Part shown: in pieces, positions 13,580-25,250 of the stretch | Numbering within the stretch: the stretch's first letter is position 1 | How the letters are laid out: each line of letters starts with the position of its first letter | NCBI GenBank assembly: GCA_013398955.1 | Contig: VWPU01009501.1 | Coordinates: forward strand, 388,501-452,500 | Direction: 5' to 3' | Length of the DNA: 64,000 nt | Origin: Callaeas wilsoni | Taxonomy: Eukaryota > Chordata > Aves > Passeriformes > Callaeidae | Made by a program: the position numbers and the translations under genes | Notes under the pieces: model-generated | Databases searched by the model: none | Told to the model about the DNA's origin: nothing | The model's input: the letters and a program-made list of their open reading frames with translations, nothing else

Positions 13580-14045
13580 TTTTCATGGAACTCTCTGACA
13601 GTCAGAGCATGAACATACTTTAATTCAAGTAGGATGATGTCCCAAAGGTAAAAGAGCTGTCGTGAAGAACATGTTGCCCTGCCAAGGCTTCCTTCAGTGT
13701 CAAGCCAAGAAAGCCCTTTTTCATGTTCCTTGGTGGTTCTCAGCCGTGATTGTACAATTGAGACAAAGGACCTGGCAGGTCTCAATTAGGTATCTCAAAC
13801 AGACAGGTCCTAGGCTTCATAGGTTGTAACCAGTGCCTTAAATTCCACAGACACTTAGTGCAAATTAAAAAGCACTGGTGTAATGCGCTCAAAGCACGAT
13901 ATCCTGCTTTAGGAGCGGGTTGCCGCATTCTGCACCCGCTTCAGCTTTCAAATGGATTTAAAATGTAGCCTCAGGTATAGCGCATTGCAGTAGTCTAATC
14001 TTGAGGTGATAAAGGCATGACTGATTTAACCATAGCTTCTTGTTA
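13580..14045 (-). pseudogene. Ancient L2/CR1-clade LINE reverse-transcriptase fossil
   Basis: Reading the minus strand across 14020-13979 gives HAFITSRLDYCNAL, which continues as YLRLHFKSI, a stop, then KLKRVQNAATRS. This is the hallmark 'SRLDYCNALYxGLP...KLQxVQNAAAR' block at the C-terminal end of L2 and related non-LTR reverse transcriptases. Farther on, at the family's expected spacing, come ITPVLFNLH (13887-13860) and VEFKALVTTYEA (13848-13813), matching 'ITPxLxxLHWLPVxxRIxFKALxLxYKA'. A weaker match to the 'GRAFSxAAPxLWNxLPxELR' block falls near 13690-13615. Several stops and small shifts break the frame. It is clearly different from the CR1 copies in this window and much more decayed. 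The exact clade (L2 or a relative) and both ends are uncertain; the motif match itself is strong. Confidence 0.8.
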
Positions 14046-16172
14046 TCTTGGACTGGGGTCTTTTCATTTTAACCATTTTAAGGAAATAGCCTTTCCTGAA
14101 TCAGCAGGCTTGCTTCAGCTCTTACTATGTAATAAGGCACAACAAGAGCAAGCCTCTCTCAGTGGTGAACACCTATGAACATGTAAACCTCACAGGATGC
14201 CAGACCCTGAGAACTGCTGCCGTGGTCCTGACCTGCCTTACAGCTCACACAATATGCCAGTAAGGTGCATTAAAGGGAAGCCACTGCTGGTATCCCTCAG
14301 TGCAGCTGCCAAGCTTTACAAGCAGCTGGGGTCTTGTGAAGTTTTTCTTTCATATTAAAATTAGTTTATTTACATATCTGTGCAGCTTGGGAGCAGAGTT
14401 ATGGGAGAATGGGAAATTCTTTTGAGGTGTCCACCAGTTCTTCTGGGCTAGCAGAGCTGTGAGATGAAACACCCTGTTCCTCCTCCAGCCTATCTCTAGT
14501 GCTTAGAGACTGCTTACAGCTGCAGAGCTGATTACAAGTTTAACTGCCAAGCTGACCTGGAAGCTAATTTAGTGATAACCATGCAGTTCTTTAAGTTCCA
14601 AAAAAGCCCTGTAAATGAGCAACGGCAAAGCAGACACACATGCTGACTGCTGGTGCTCAGTCTACCTGCTGCCACTGCTGCTTCACCTCAGAAGGGATGA
14701 GGTCTGGGCCCCTCTCCTTGTCTGGAGGAAACTGGGGCGGTGGCCTGGGACTAAGCCTACCACTTAATAAAGGAGAAATTAATCTCCATGAGAAAGTCAA
14801 ATGGTATCTCTGTATCTCATTCTTCCTCAGCAGTATGTGGTTAAGTATAATCCTTTCCCAGGACATATTATTTGTCCTGTCTATGTAGATAAACTATTGC
14901 CCAGCACAAGAAGATCCTGATATTATTTGAGGCTTTTTGATACCACCTTAATGCAGATAATACTCTTAGAGATGGAAGAGACACAATGAAATGTCAGACG
15001 TCTGGAAAGAAGTAAACCAGAAATAGGAATTAGATCTTGTGAAAATTAAAGAGATGATCCCTTCTGCACTTAAAAGATAGAATTTTGGTTTGTTCTGTTT
15101 TTTAACTTGGCCTCCAACTTAGGGAAAAAACAATACTTTTTTGAATGTCTTAATCATTTGTGGTGTACTTGGAAAAGTCTCCTAGCTGGATAATATTTCA
15201 CTGTCTTTTGATTGTACTTGGGATTACCAGAGACTGAAAGCACGTATAAGCACAAAAACGTGTTAAAGGCTTGACTGAAATGCACTTGGAGAAATGCAGC
15301 AAGTATTGGAGTGGGTCCTGACCCTCCTATTCGTTATTGCTATGCAGCCATAGTTGCCAACATTCTTGCTACAGCTTGTATTCAATTTGGGTATGATTCT
15401 CAGCTGTGTGAGGAATAGCCACTATTCATTGTTTCTGTGGCAGCCTTAGCCCCATTTTGGTGTAAATTACAGTAAAGTTCAGACTTTTCTATGATAGAAG
15501 ATAGACATGATACTTTGATTACCTTTCATCCCACCTGCTGCAGCTCTTTCTCAGTTCTTGCCTAGTTTATGTCATTATTTTCTATGTAGCCCATATGTAT
15601 ATCCTTTACACTGATTGCATAACTGATGATATCAGGCTTCTCGATAATTTACATAGCAACTTAACCAAATTTAAAAAAATTAAATCATTTTGTTTACTGG
15701 TCAATTATTAATTAGAATTTAAGTTCAGAATACAAGTGTATGCGGTCGGGTTGACTCTTGTAATACTTCATGCAAGTGAAACATGCTTTCTACAACTTCC
15801 CATAGAGAAAGCAGTGTTAGGAGTTGAGATTTTGCACATCTCTTGTTTCAGTATTTTTACACTAAGTAGGTATATTTTTGCTAGATGTCACATTCCTTTT
15901 TCCTAATTTCATTCATAATTTCTGTCTGTTTTTTCCCAATACGTAGGGAAGATGAATAATGTCATGGACTGCATATAGAAGTGTGATTTTTGCACAAACA
16001 TTTGTATGAAAAATGCAAAATCTAAAATGAAAATTAAGTAAGAAGTAGTGTATTTGATAAAACAATATTAGAGTCTAAATAGATAAAACCTCACAAAAAT
16101 ATTAAGATCTTTGACATTTAATGTCTTTTTCTATCATCATTATTAAAATAATAATGTAATTATCGTAAATAT

Positions 16173-16228
16173 GTATTCTTTAAGATTATTGATTTAATCT
16201 TATATAACTAAAATATTTTAAAGAATAC
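16173..16228. repeat. Nested AT-rich inverted repeat
   Basis: Outer arms GTATTCTTTAA (16173-16183) and TTAAAGAATAC (16218-16228) are perfectly complementary over 11 bp. Just inside, TAAGATTA (16181-16188) pairs with TAATCTTA (16195-16202) around a 6-base loop. It lies within one of the most AT-rich parts of the window, where chance palindromes are more common. Confidence 0.6.
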
Positions 16229-17370
16229 CTTATTTTCAATAAATATTTCAGGTATATTTTGTGAACTCAATATGTTCTGTGGTAAATTTTTTTATTCTTC
16301 ACTACATTTCTAGAATAGTTATTGATAATAAGTGTGGGCAAAGCATCTGGAGTATCCATGTAAATATGATTTTCTGTATCTTAAAATTTTTTATCTTCTT
16401 CAGTCATACAGAATATCACAATAAAAAATAGGTTGAGACAACTAGAGAATTATTGGTGGAGTATAAAAATAACTAAATTCTCTTACAAAATGTTGGAATG
16501 TCTTGGATAGAATTATATCCCAGAAAAAATAATTAAAAGTTACATTGTGACTGTTTTATTTTTATTCTCTGTTCTGATTTCATTCTTGATACAGAGAGGA
16601 AGAACTGTCTATGATAGAAGTCTAAGTGCCACTGAAAAACTCAGGATTACCCACAGGATTTTTGCCATTTAATTAGTAAAAGGAGTTAAGTGTTAATAAA
16701 TTTGAGGCCTCTGCCTTATCTCCTCAAATAACAAATTCTCCAAATATAAAATCTGAAATACAGACAGCAGATGGTAAATTGCCTGACTTGCAGGTGTGAT
16801 GATGTCATGCTTTACTTTTGAGTCTTTGAATATATTAATACATCTTGTTTTATAGTCTTTTTACAGTGAATCATTAGCATTATTACTATTTCAGACATAG
16901 TAAAATCACACATCAACACATAGCAAAAGGGGAAAAATTCCATTATCCATTCAGAAAAATTTCCTATGATAATACAAACGCTACCCAGGACAGATCTTTG
17001 AAATGGATACCAATTCTTTAAATTCTTTCCTGTCTGTTTCAGGAAATAGTAAGATCCCATTGATAATGAGGTACAATGTGTCTAAAGTTCACTTCTAAAC
17101 ACTTGGTTCTTTGCTGTGAAAGTCATCTGCATTCCCTTTATAATTCTCAGCCACCAGAGATCTGTGTAATCTTGGAGATCTGATCCAATATCATTCAGAA
17201 AAATCCTGGATAATAGTTTCACCATTCAATCAATGAAAGAACTAAAGCTTCCTGCTTGTGTCTTCTTTAAAAAAATCCTGAGGCAGGGGAGTAAGACTTT
17301 AGCTTACGGGTTTTGAGATTTTGTTGTTTGCAAATAAAATGATTATTACCATTATTATTCAAGTTCTTAA

Positions 17371-17565
<195 letters not shown>

Positions 17566-19215
17566 TAAGCTACTGAGATAAATATGTACCTGTTGCATAC
17601 TAGGAAAATTAATACTATGTCTCCCCTTAATGTCAGTTTTTGTTCCCATTTTTCTTCCATGTTCTGGTTTCACCTTTTTTTTTTCTTTTAGTCAAATAAA
17701 AACCCCACATGGTGCCTGTAGTTTATTAAATGCTTTATAAACACTGAAGGACATCAGTTGACATAAAATGTACCATCCATTTCCCTCTAAGAGTCAGTGC
17801 TCTGGGAAACATCAGTAAAACTTAGACACTTTGAATAGGTGAATTCTTTTTGACATTTTTGTTGGGTGTACTGGATATCATTTCTCTATGTTACATTACA
17901 TTGTAGACTACTAACTGAAATCCAGTTTTATATGAAGAATGAGAATTAGGTTGGACTATGAAAAGAGTTTATGTCATCTTGGTAGCATAAGATAAATGGA
18001 ACTGGATTTCAGGGTTGTCACCTCTGACATTCTGGTCTGCGTAGCGGCATGATGGGGTGATGCTTCACTAGAGTGCATTTGCTAGTGGCAATGGGTATCA
18101 CTTCTCTCTTATGTGAATTTTCAGATTTGTTCAAGTCAGTATGAGTTCTTACAAGGCTGCCCACCAAAGATGCTTTATCTAACCTGTCACATCTAACAGC
18201 TCCTTTGGTTCAAGGTGCACAGGCTTTTGCCTTGCATCTAGAAACAACACAAAGAGCCTTGGGTTCAGTCCATAGCACCATGGACTATGCAGCACACTGG
18301 TGCAGTCACTGTGAAAGCTTTCTAAATGCAGCTATGGAATCATTACAGTACATTTTTAAAAAAGATAAACAAAAAGCCACTTGAATACATGGAATAAAAA
18401 TAACAGTGTAGCTGTATTTGGCATTCACCCTACAGATCAGGTTGCAAAACTACGACCTTCCTTCCTTGTATTTCAATCACCAATCTCAGCACTTTGTGAA
18501 TACTTTAGAACATGCACTGTTCTTGTTTAATTTCTTTTAGGTTTTATTTCTAACCAAACAGACCTACTGAGATCAAAGATTTGTTTGCTGAGGCAACCTA
18601 GTGACCATTTCAGCATACAAGCATCCAGGCAAATAAGCACCCATATCAATATATTAACATACAAAACACTAATCATAACATCAAAGACTCCTAAAAACTT
18701 ACTAGAAACAATTACAACTTGTTCCTATAATCATTGCAATTTATACACTTATAAGAGGATTGCTTTTAAACTGCCACAAGCCTTTGAAAGTTGAAACACT
18801 GAAAACAGGGAATTTGCATGTTAAAAATGAGTCGCACACCAGGGTCTTATAAATTCTTTCTATTATAATTACAGAATGTCAACACATTCATTCTACAACC
18901 TGAAACACCTGCAGTACTAGAGAACTGGGCTCAGATCTAAAAAGGGTTGAGCTGCCCTCCCTTCACAGCTTGCTGACTGCAGCCCAAGTGGAAGAAGCAG
19001 CAAAGTGCTCTGAGTAACAAACATACTGAAGCTTTTTGCATGAATCCAGAGCTGCAGTTTGCTGTTCATAATAGTGAATGCACACAGGCTAACTTTTCTG
19101 CAAAAACTTTTTAATGTAATGGGAAGCTTCTTTCATTTCAAAACATAGCTCCTTCAAATTCCCATAGGATGATGTCTTATCAAGTATTATATTCTTTCTT
19201 TAATTATAATAATAC

Positions 19216-19292
19216 CTAGCACGTATTTACCAGTTCGACTTTTGTTCTTCGAAGTATTTTATAAACATTAACTAATTCATTAGACAGTTTCG
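19216..19292 (+). repeat. Possible MIR-like SINE fragment
   Basis: The stretch 'tagcacgtatttaccagt...cgaagtattttataaacattaactaattcatta' resembles the amniote MIR-type block with 'tagcacttt...aaagcactttacaaacattaactaatta'. The usual following block ('cctcacaacacccctgtgaggtaggt') is not recognisable. I hold this as a weak homology call from memory of the family pattern. Confidence 0.4.
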
Positions 19293-20441
19293 GTCCTGTC
19301 TGATTTAATCTATTGAAATGCAATTTCTTTTTTTTTTTAAATAGTAAGGACTTGCTTCAGTTTGATGCACTCTGAATAGCCCAAATATTAGTGTTTTCAT
19401 TCAAAGGTGATGGATTTTGTTTCACTGATCATGCCAGTTATTTTAGTACTTGGTTAACAAGGTATGGTGAGACAGTTGTACAGTACTCAAGGTGAATTCT
19501 ATTGTCTCTACTGCAGATGCATACTATAACTAAGGCTGAGGATAAATTTGAGGATAAATACATGTTAAAAACCTGCTACTTCACTGAACTAATGCAGGAA
19601 GTCTGTTGTAGAAATGCTTTGCTTTCACTATGTTCTGTTCCTCTCTCTGCACTCTGAGGTGGCTGCTCTGTTGGTCATTAAGCACTTACCCTTCCCTTGA
19701 GCTCTGTTGGGATTTTTGTACTAGAAAGATTAATTGGCTGGGATCACAAAACAATGTCAAATAGAAGATGGTAAAATAAATAAATAGAATAATGTTTCTT
19801 CCTTCAATTTGTATCTCATCATTCCAGATAGCATTGCTTTGATTTGTGTTAGCTTTCTGTCTCCTATAGTGCCATTACTTCTAATGAAACCGTGTCAGCT
19901 GGCATGTAGCTGTAATTCGATGTTATGTTGTAGTTGCATGTGTATAATTTTGTTAGTTTGCTTAGCAATACGTTGTTATTTCTGAAAGCAATTAGCTGAA
20001 CAAATGCGTGGAATTGTCCATGTAGCAGATTTGGTCACCTGGGAGCTGTTTTCCATACTAAACTCAAGATGAGATGAGTGGAGTAAATTGGCACATTTCT
20101 AAGAGGAAGATAAGTTTAGAATTGGCTAACAGTACATGGTACTGGTTGATCAGTTGCTGACTCAGAAGCACATGCCATATTTCCTTTTAGCTCATTACCG
20201 AGATATCTTTGAGAGCAGAATTTTCCCCAGATCCTTCAGGAGAACATAGGAATGTCAGTCTGATTTCCAATTCACTAGAGGCTGTGAGCACTGTAGTCAC
20301 CCACATACTGCACACAAAATAATCACAGGGACAGGAGCCTAGAGTGTAGGTTCTATTGAAAGAGAATTTGAGCTGGCTGGCTAACTCCCTGTTTGCTTTC
20401 AATGCTCTCCATAAAATGTTTTCCCTATGCAAACACACAAA

Positions 20442-20481
20442 GCATATGCGTGTATATATATGTGCGTGTGTATATATATAT
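20442..20481. repeat. 40-bp alternating purine-pyrimidine tract
   Basis: From 20442 to 20481 every step alternates purine and pyrimidine, mixing GC, GT and TA steps with no break. The pattern suits Z-DNA or slipped structures. It is also a compound microsatellite (TA and GT units). Confidence 0.8.
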
Positions 20482-21639
20482 CTATAATGTACACATATAG
20501 GATTATATTTCTAAGTTATTACAGTGCCATTAAAAGCCATCTTCTATACAAATCTTTAGATAAAGAAATCAGTTATTTAAAATCACGCATCAGAGTACAT
20601 TCAAAGTGAATAGCTATGAAATAAATATTCAGTATTTGAAAAAAGTGCTATTCTAATTATTCAGTTTAGTCTAGGATCACTACCTGTATTTTTATAACTA
20701 CATTTCCCCAATACTAGGACAAGTTAGAAAAGAGAAAAACAATTCATTAAGAGTAGTTAATTATTATCCCATTTTACAAATTCTGATACAAGCTGACTAC
20801 TCATGGCACATGCCATTATTCCACTCCATTTTCTTGAAAGGAAGCTTTTACTACTATAAGTATATTCAAAAGGAATGCTCTTTTTTTTAAATATTTATCG
20901 TAAACTTCTCTCACGTTTCAAAAATGGACTTTCATGAAGTCTATTCAGTAATTTGAGATATGTCCTAGAAACTGAGATTTAAGAGACAGATTTTATGAAT
21001 TATAACTTATTTAGAAGCACATTTTCTTTAAAAGAAAGAAAACTTCAGCATAATTCAAGCAAGTTATAGCGGTAGGAAGTATTAATGCGTGAACTGTATC
21101 GTCATAGCCACATAGTGTACTTGAGAAACATTTTTGCCTAACAGAGTTGTGCACCAGACCTGGAAAATCTCTAAGACCACGGGTAAGAGTCTCCCCACAA
21201 GCTAGGAGGGGGCTGAGATATTTATTTACTGCAAATCTTTCACTGGACTGCAAGGATTTTAAAAAATAAATTATGACTGACCAAAATAGAAACAGTGTAA
21301 AAACCACAGTTGCACAGACTAAAAGCCATGTTCATGTAACAGACATTTTTCTAGATATTATTTAAGGCATTTATGTGAAATGTATGGATACCGTATGTTT
21401 AGTGGCATTGTTAAAACAGGGTGTCTGTACAAATATTTAGCTGTGGGAATTATAAAATCATAAGGCGATTAAGTTAGCTAGTTGTGAAATTCCAATATTG
21501 CTTTTTAAATGACTTCAGGATATAGGAGGTGCTAAGGTTATTATCTGTTATCAGGAATACAGCGGAATTGTACGACTGGATAATAACTAAACAACTGACA
21601 CAATGTAAAATTACATTATCAGTGTGTTAAAACAAAATT

Positions 21640-21840
21640 GCGCCCTAAAGGAGTCTACATGCCAGCTCAGAGCTGCAGTGTAATTATGCTTAACTCTGAT
21701 AATTAAAATACAACGGAGATCAACAGAATCATTTTCATTAAGAAAATTATTAATGATGGTGGTATAACAGTAATTGATTGCAGAGCACCACAGGATAACT
21801 CTGTGCAGGAAAGCCAACATGTGTAACGTGTGTCTGGGCC
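21640..21840. promoter_or_regulatory. Candidate enhancer-like block (TAAT-rich)
   Basis: The block contains several homeodomain-type cores in about 150 bp: TAATTA, TAATTA within GATAATTAAAA, ATTAATGAT and TAATTGATT. They are followed by 'caccacaggataactctgtgcagg'. It abuts a less AT-rich segment. Motif clustering in AT-rich DNA is weak evidence, and no conservation data are available here. Confidence 0.22.
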
Positions 21841-24784
21841 GGTCGGGTTGCGTCGCGTCCCACTGAGCATGCTGCTGGCCAGGCGGCAGCTGTGGGGCAT
21901 GTCTCCTGCTGCAAATCCTAATTTGGGAAATGACCGCTTTGCAGGCTGCCCCTTGGAGGGACAGGGATGGGTGCTGGTGTACGGGATGATGGCGTGGGGT
22001 CGGGTATGGCTGCCAAAAGGGAGTGGCTGCAGGCAGTGACTCGCACACTTCTTAAGCCAGCCATCATCTCAGTTTGTGTGAGGCAGTGTTTGGTTTTGCA
22101 TTTCCATTAGTGATTTACTGATGTTATTTCCTCCTCTGCCTGGCCTCACTGAGTAGTTTATGCCCTTCGTTATTTCTGAGAGGATGCGGGAGGAGAAAAA
22201 CACCATCCTTGCCCCAGCGCGGTTCCACAGGCACTGCATGACATCTCTGTAAGTGATTCCACAGGGTGCTCCCGTTAATTGTGCTGGTGGTGCGGACACA
22301 TGATATCGAGTGCCATAAAAAGCCTCCATCTCTCCGTAAGTGAAATCACAGTCGGTGCCCACTGAGCGACTATAACAAAATCCTTGCTAGGGAGGATGTT
22401 GCCTAAGGGAGAGATCCGAGAATTGTCATTTTCTTTTGGTGAACAAAAAAACGGGGAGCGGGAGGAGGGAATTTCGGGGGAGTGCTGCTCCACACAGCTA
22501 AGGGACGGGTCCTTGCTCAAACGGATGTGCCTTTTGAACGCTGCCCAAAAAAGTCTATTCTCCAATCACAATAGAGAAGAAGCCTGCTAGGGTGGATTTA
22601 CAGAATGATATTAGTTAAAATGATGGCTGCCCACACTGAAACTGTGTCATGTAGTTAATTGATTAATAGAAGCTTGAGGGAAGGCTGCACAGAGGAGAGG
22701 GCGGGGCAGAAGTTGGGGCTGGAGGCAGAGGACTGTGCTCGACCCTTCTGGGGCTTCCACTGGCTGCTGAGCCCCATAATTCACGTAAAGTAAGTCAGTA
22801 AATACATAACTGGTTACTTATTTCACTGGTACTAGGGTGGCTTATTTAGCTGATGTATGTGCCATTTACTGAAAATACAAACATTGTAAAAGTGTTACAT
22901 GAAACCACTGGTAAAACTGGAAGGCAATTTGTAGTTAATTTTGGTAATTTAAAGTAAACGTCCTAATTTTTAACGTAGAGGAAAAGTCGATTGTTGCAAC
23001 AGAAGGGTACTTACATTTTTGTTTGGTGACAGGATTATTTTTCTAGATTGTTCTGTGAGATCCTTGATACCATGTTTTTCCCCAGCAAGGGAGTTTTCAG
23101 CTAGCAAATACTTTTTTTTTCCCCTGCAACTTCAGGCAATGAAATGGTACATTGCACCACAGACATACAGCATCAGGGACCCTAATGAGACAGAGGTCAA
23201 ACATCATAAGAAGTTTAAACACTGCTGCATTAGAATATGAGTATAATTTGGTTTGGGTCAGAAAACAAGTTGTTTAGTAGGCCAAAGGTTAACTTGGGGC
23301 ATATATTTTACATTGCAAGGGGCTTTTTTTCCACATACTATTAAAAGCAAATTGAGTAAATTTACTAAGTCTATTCCACATGAACAGTCAGAAACTGCAG
23401 TATCTGCTGTCCTATTGGATGCCTCCATTAGCTATACAGTGTGATGGAGCCTTTGGTGGTGCTAAAGGTTTTTGTTCTTTCTTTGTATCCACTGAAAAAA
23501 AAAAAATCTGAGTTTTTAACAACACATGTGACATCCTAATATCAAAGGTCTGTTGAAGAGCTTGTTTTGGATTTCTTTTTATACAGTACTGAAAAATTGC
23601 AAAGTATTTCTCAAGAGAAGTATAATTATGTACATAATGCTTATGTAGAATAACATATCTGCATTCGCAATCATTGGAAGGAAATGTGGATACAGACATA
23701 AGGGCGTGATTGGTAAGTAGATGTCAGGCTCCCTGTTTGGTTTTGCGGGGATTTGGCGAAGGCAGGATGCCAAATGGCATTGTTGTGAATGAAACTATTG
23801 CAAATCAGTCCTGATAATTTCTTTGCTGGACACAGAAGGAGAAAATATTTTGCCTCCATCACTAGTGGTTCTTATGGCTTGTTGATGGCAGTCACATTGT
23901 CGTGAACTTGCTTCAGATACTATTCACTTCAAAGAACTCATGGAGCAGGACTGTACTTTTTCCTTATTTTTATTTTTTACCTTTGTAAGTAGATCCAGTG
24001 GGGTATTTTCTGCTTTAGGGAGTTAGAGGTCAGGGCCTCGTGTATTTTATTAATATCAACAATAAAAATGTTGTTTTATGCAGCTTTTTGGATATGCATA
24101 TAATAGCACATGGTATATTATTACATGCCCTTTAAATTCTAAGCATATAGATAATAAAGGGAAGATGACAAGAAATACCAGAGTACATCTAAATTTCCAC
24201 TTCTAATATGAAAATGCTTTTGTTCATTATTAGTGCATTTCATTTACATAGCAGCCAAATTATATGAATTGTTCTCATAGGTATATTGATTTGGGTCTTT
24301 TTTCTTATGTTTTTGTCACTTATTGTGTAGTGTATTTCATAGTCTGAAATTGGAATTATTTTTTATTTGAGGAGACAAGGAAATAGGCACAATACTGACA
24401 TGATTTGCATGGAATTATGTGTTTCGGACTGAAGCTATAAAAAGCTGTAAACTTGGTCTAAAATTCACCTATGAGAGCATGTTCAGGATGGAAAAGAAGC
24501 CCAGTCTGCACTTCACACTGCGACCATATGAAAAGCAACATTGCTTCATACATTGAAATCACTGTCAACAATAAATGCAAACGGAATGCAGAGATTTTTT
24601 TTTTCAATGTATGTATTTGTCTCTCATTTTTTCTAAGTCAATTGTAGTAGAATCAGTCATTTAGAAATTTTTTTAAGAAAAATGTTGTCATTACTTTCAG
24701 GATATGATATATATGCTAAATGTGTTTTATTTTTAATTAAAGTATTTTTAACCATTATGCTCAGTTACTATTGAGGACTGCAAT

Positions 24785-25250
24785 AACCCTGTGACCCCTG
24801 AGGCTCATGGTACCATTTACCTCTGTCATCTTCCCTACAAAGCAAGAGGGAAGAAAAAAGCCCCAAATTTGCTGAGCCACACATTTCAAGTTGTCGACAG
24901 CCCCATCCACAAGAAAACAGAAGAAAATATATATGCACTCTGTCCTGTCAAAAGGCTTTCACCTTATCTTGAGAGACTGTCAGGGCAGGAACATCATGGA
25001 ATGGACAGGAGTCTATTAAATTAATAAGCTGCTGGATGGTGTCTGGAGAGTTATGATGCTCCATAAATCCAGTTTGATCATGGTGGACAAGGTTTAAATC
25101 TGCAGCCTCCTAATACACATCCAGGTCCTGGATTGGATTTGAAGTTTTGTGCTGGAGACACAGAGATAGTCCTGTAGCTTGTGAATTAAGATTTATCATT
25201 TTTTCATACTTTTTTTTCCCCCCTATACTTCCTGACAAAAATGAAAACAC
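24785..25250 (-). pseudogene. Ancient Tx1/L1-type LINE reverse-transcriptase fossil
   Basis: Reading the minus strand in order gives four landmarks of the L1/Tx1 superfamily. SYRTIS (near 25180-25160) corresponds to SYRPIS. HHDQTGFM (about 25085-25062) corresponds to HPDQTGFI. QDKVKAF, then DR after a one-base shift (about 24966-24942), corresponds to LDAEKAFDR, catalytic motif A. VNGTMS (about 24822-24803) corresponds to the 'VNGxxSxxFxLxRGTRQG' segment. The distances between landmarks (about 27, 46 and 43 codons) agree with the family. The catalytic Asp of motif A is still visible, but the frame has stops and shifts, and motif C (xADD) is gone because similarity ends near 24785. L1-type elements are rare and old in birds, so this is likely a very old insertion. 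Confidence 0.77.

Noticed and set aside
20755..20800. 'attattatcccattttacaaattctgata' as a MIR core
   Set aside because: Only the short 'attattatcccattttaca' phrase agrees; flanking blocks do not, and such AT-rich phrases recur by chance.
21611..22048. 145-codon minus-strand open frame
   Set aside because: The Pro/His-rich half simply reflects a GC-richer segment, the other half is low-complexity AT-derived sequence; no known family.
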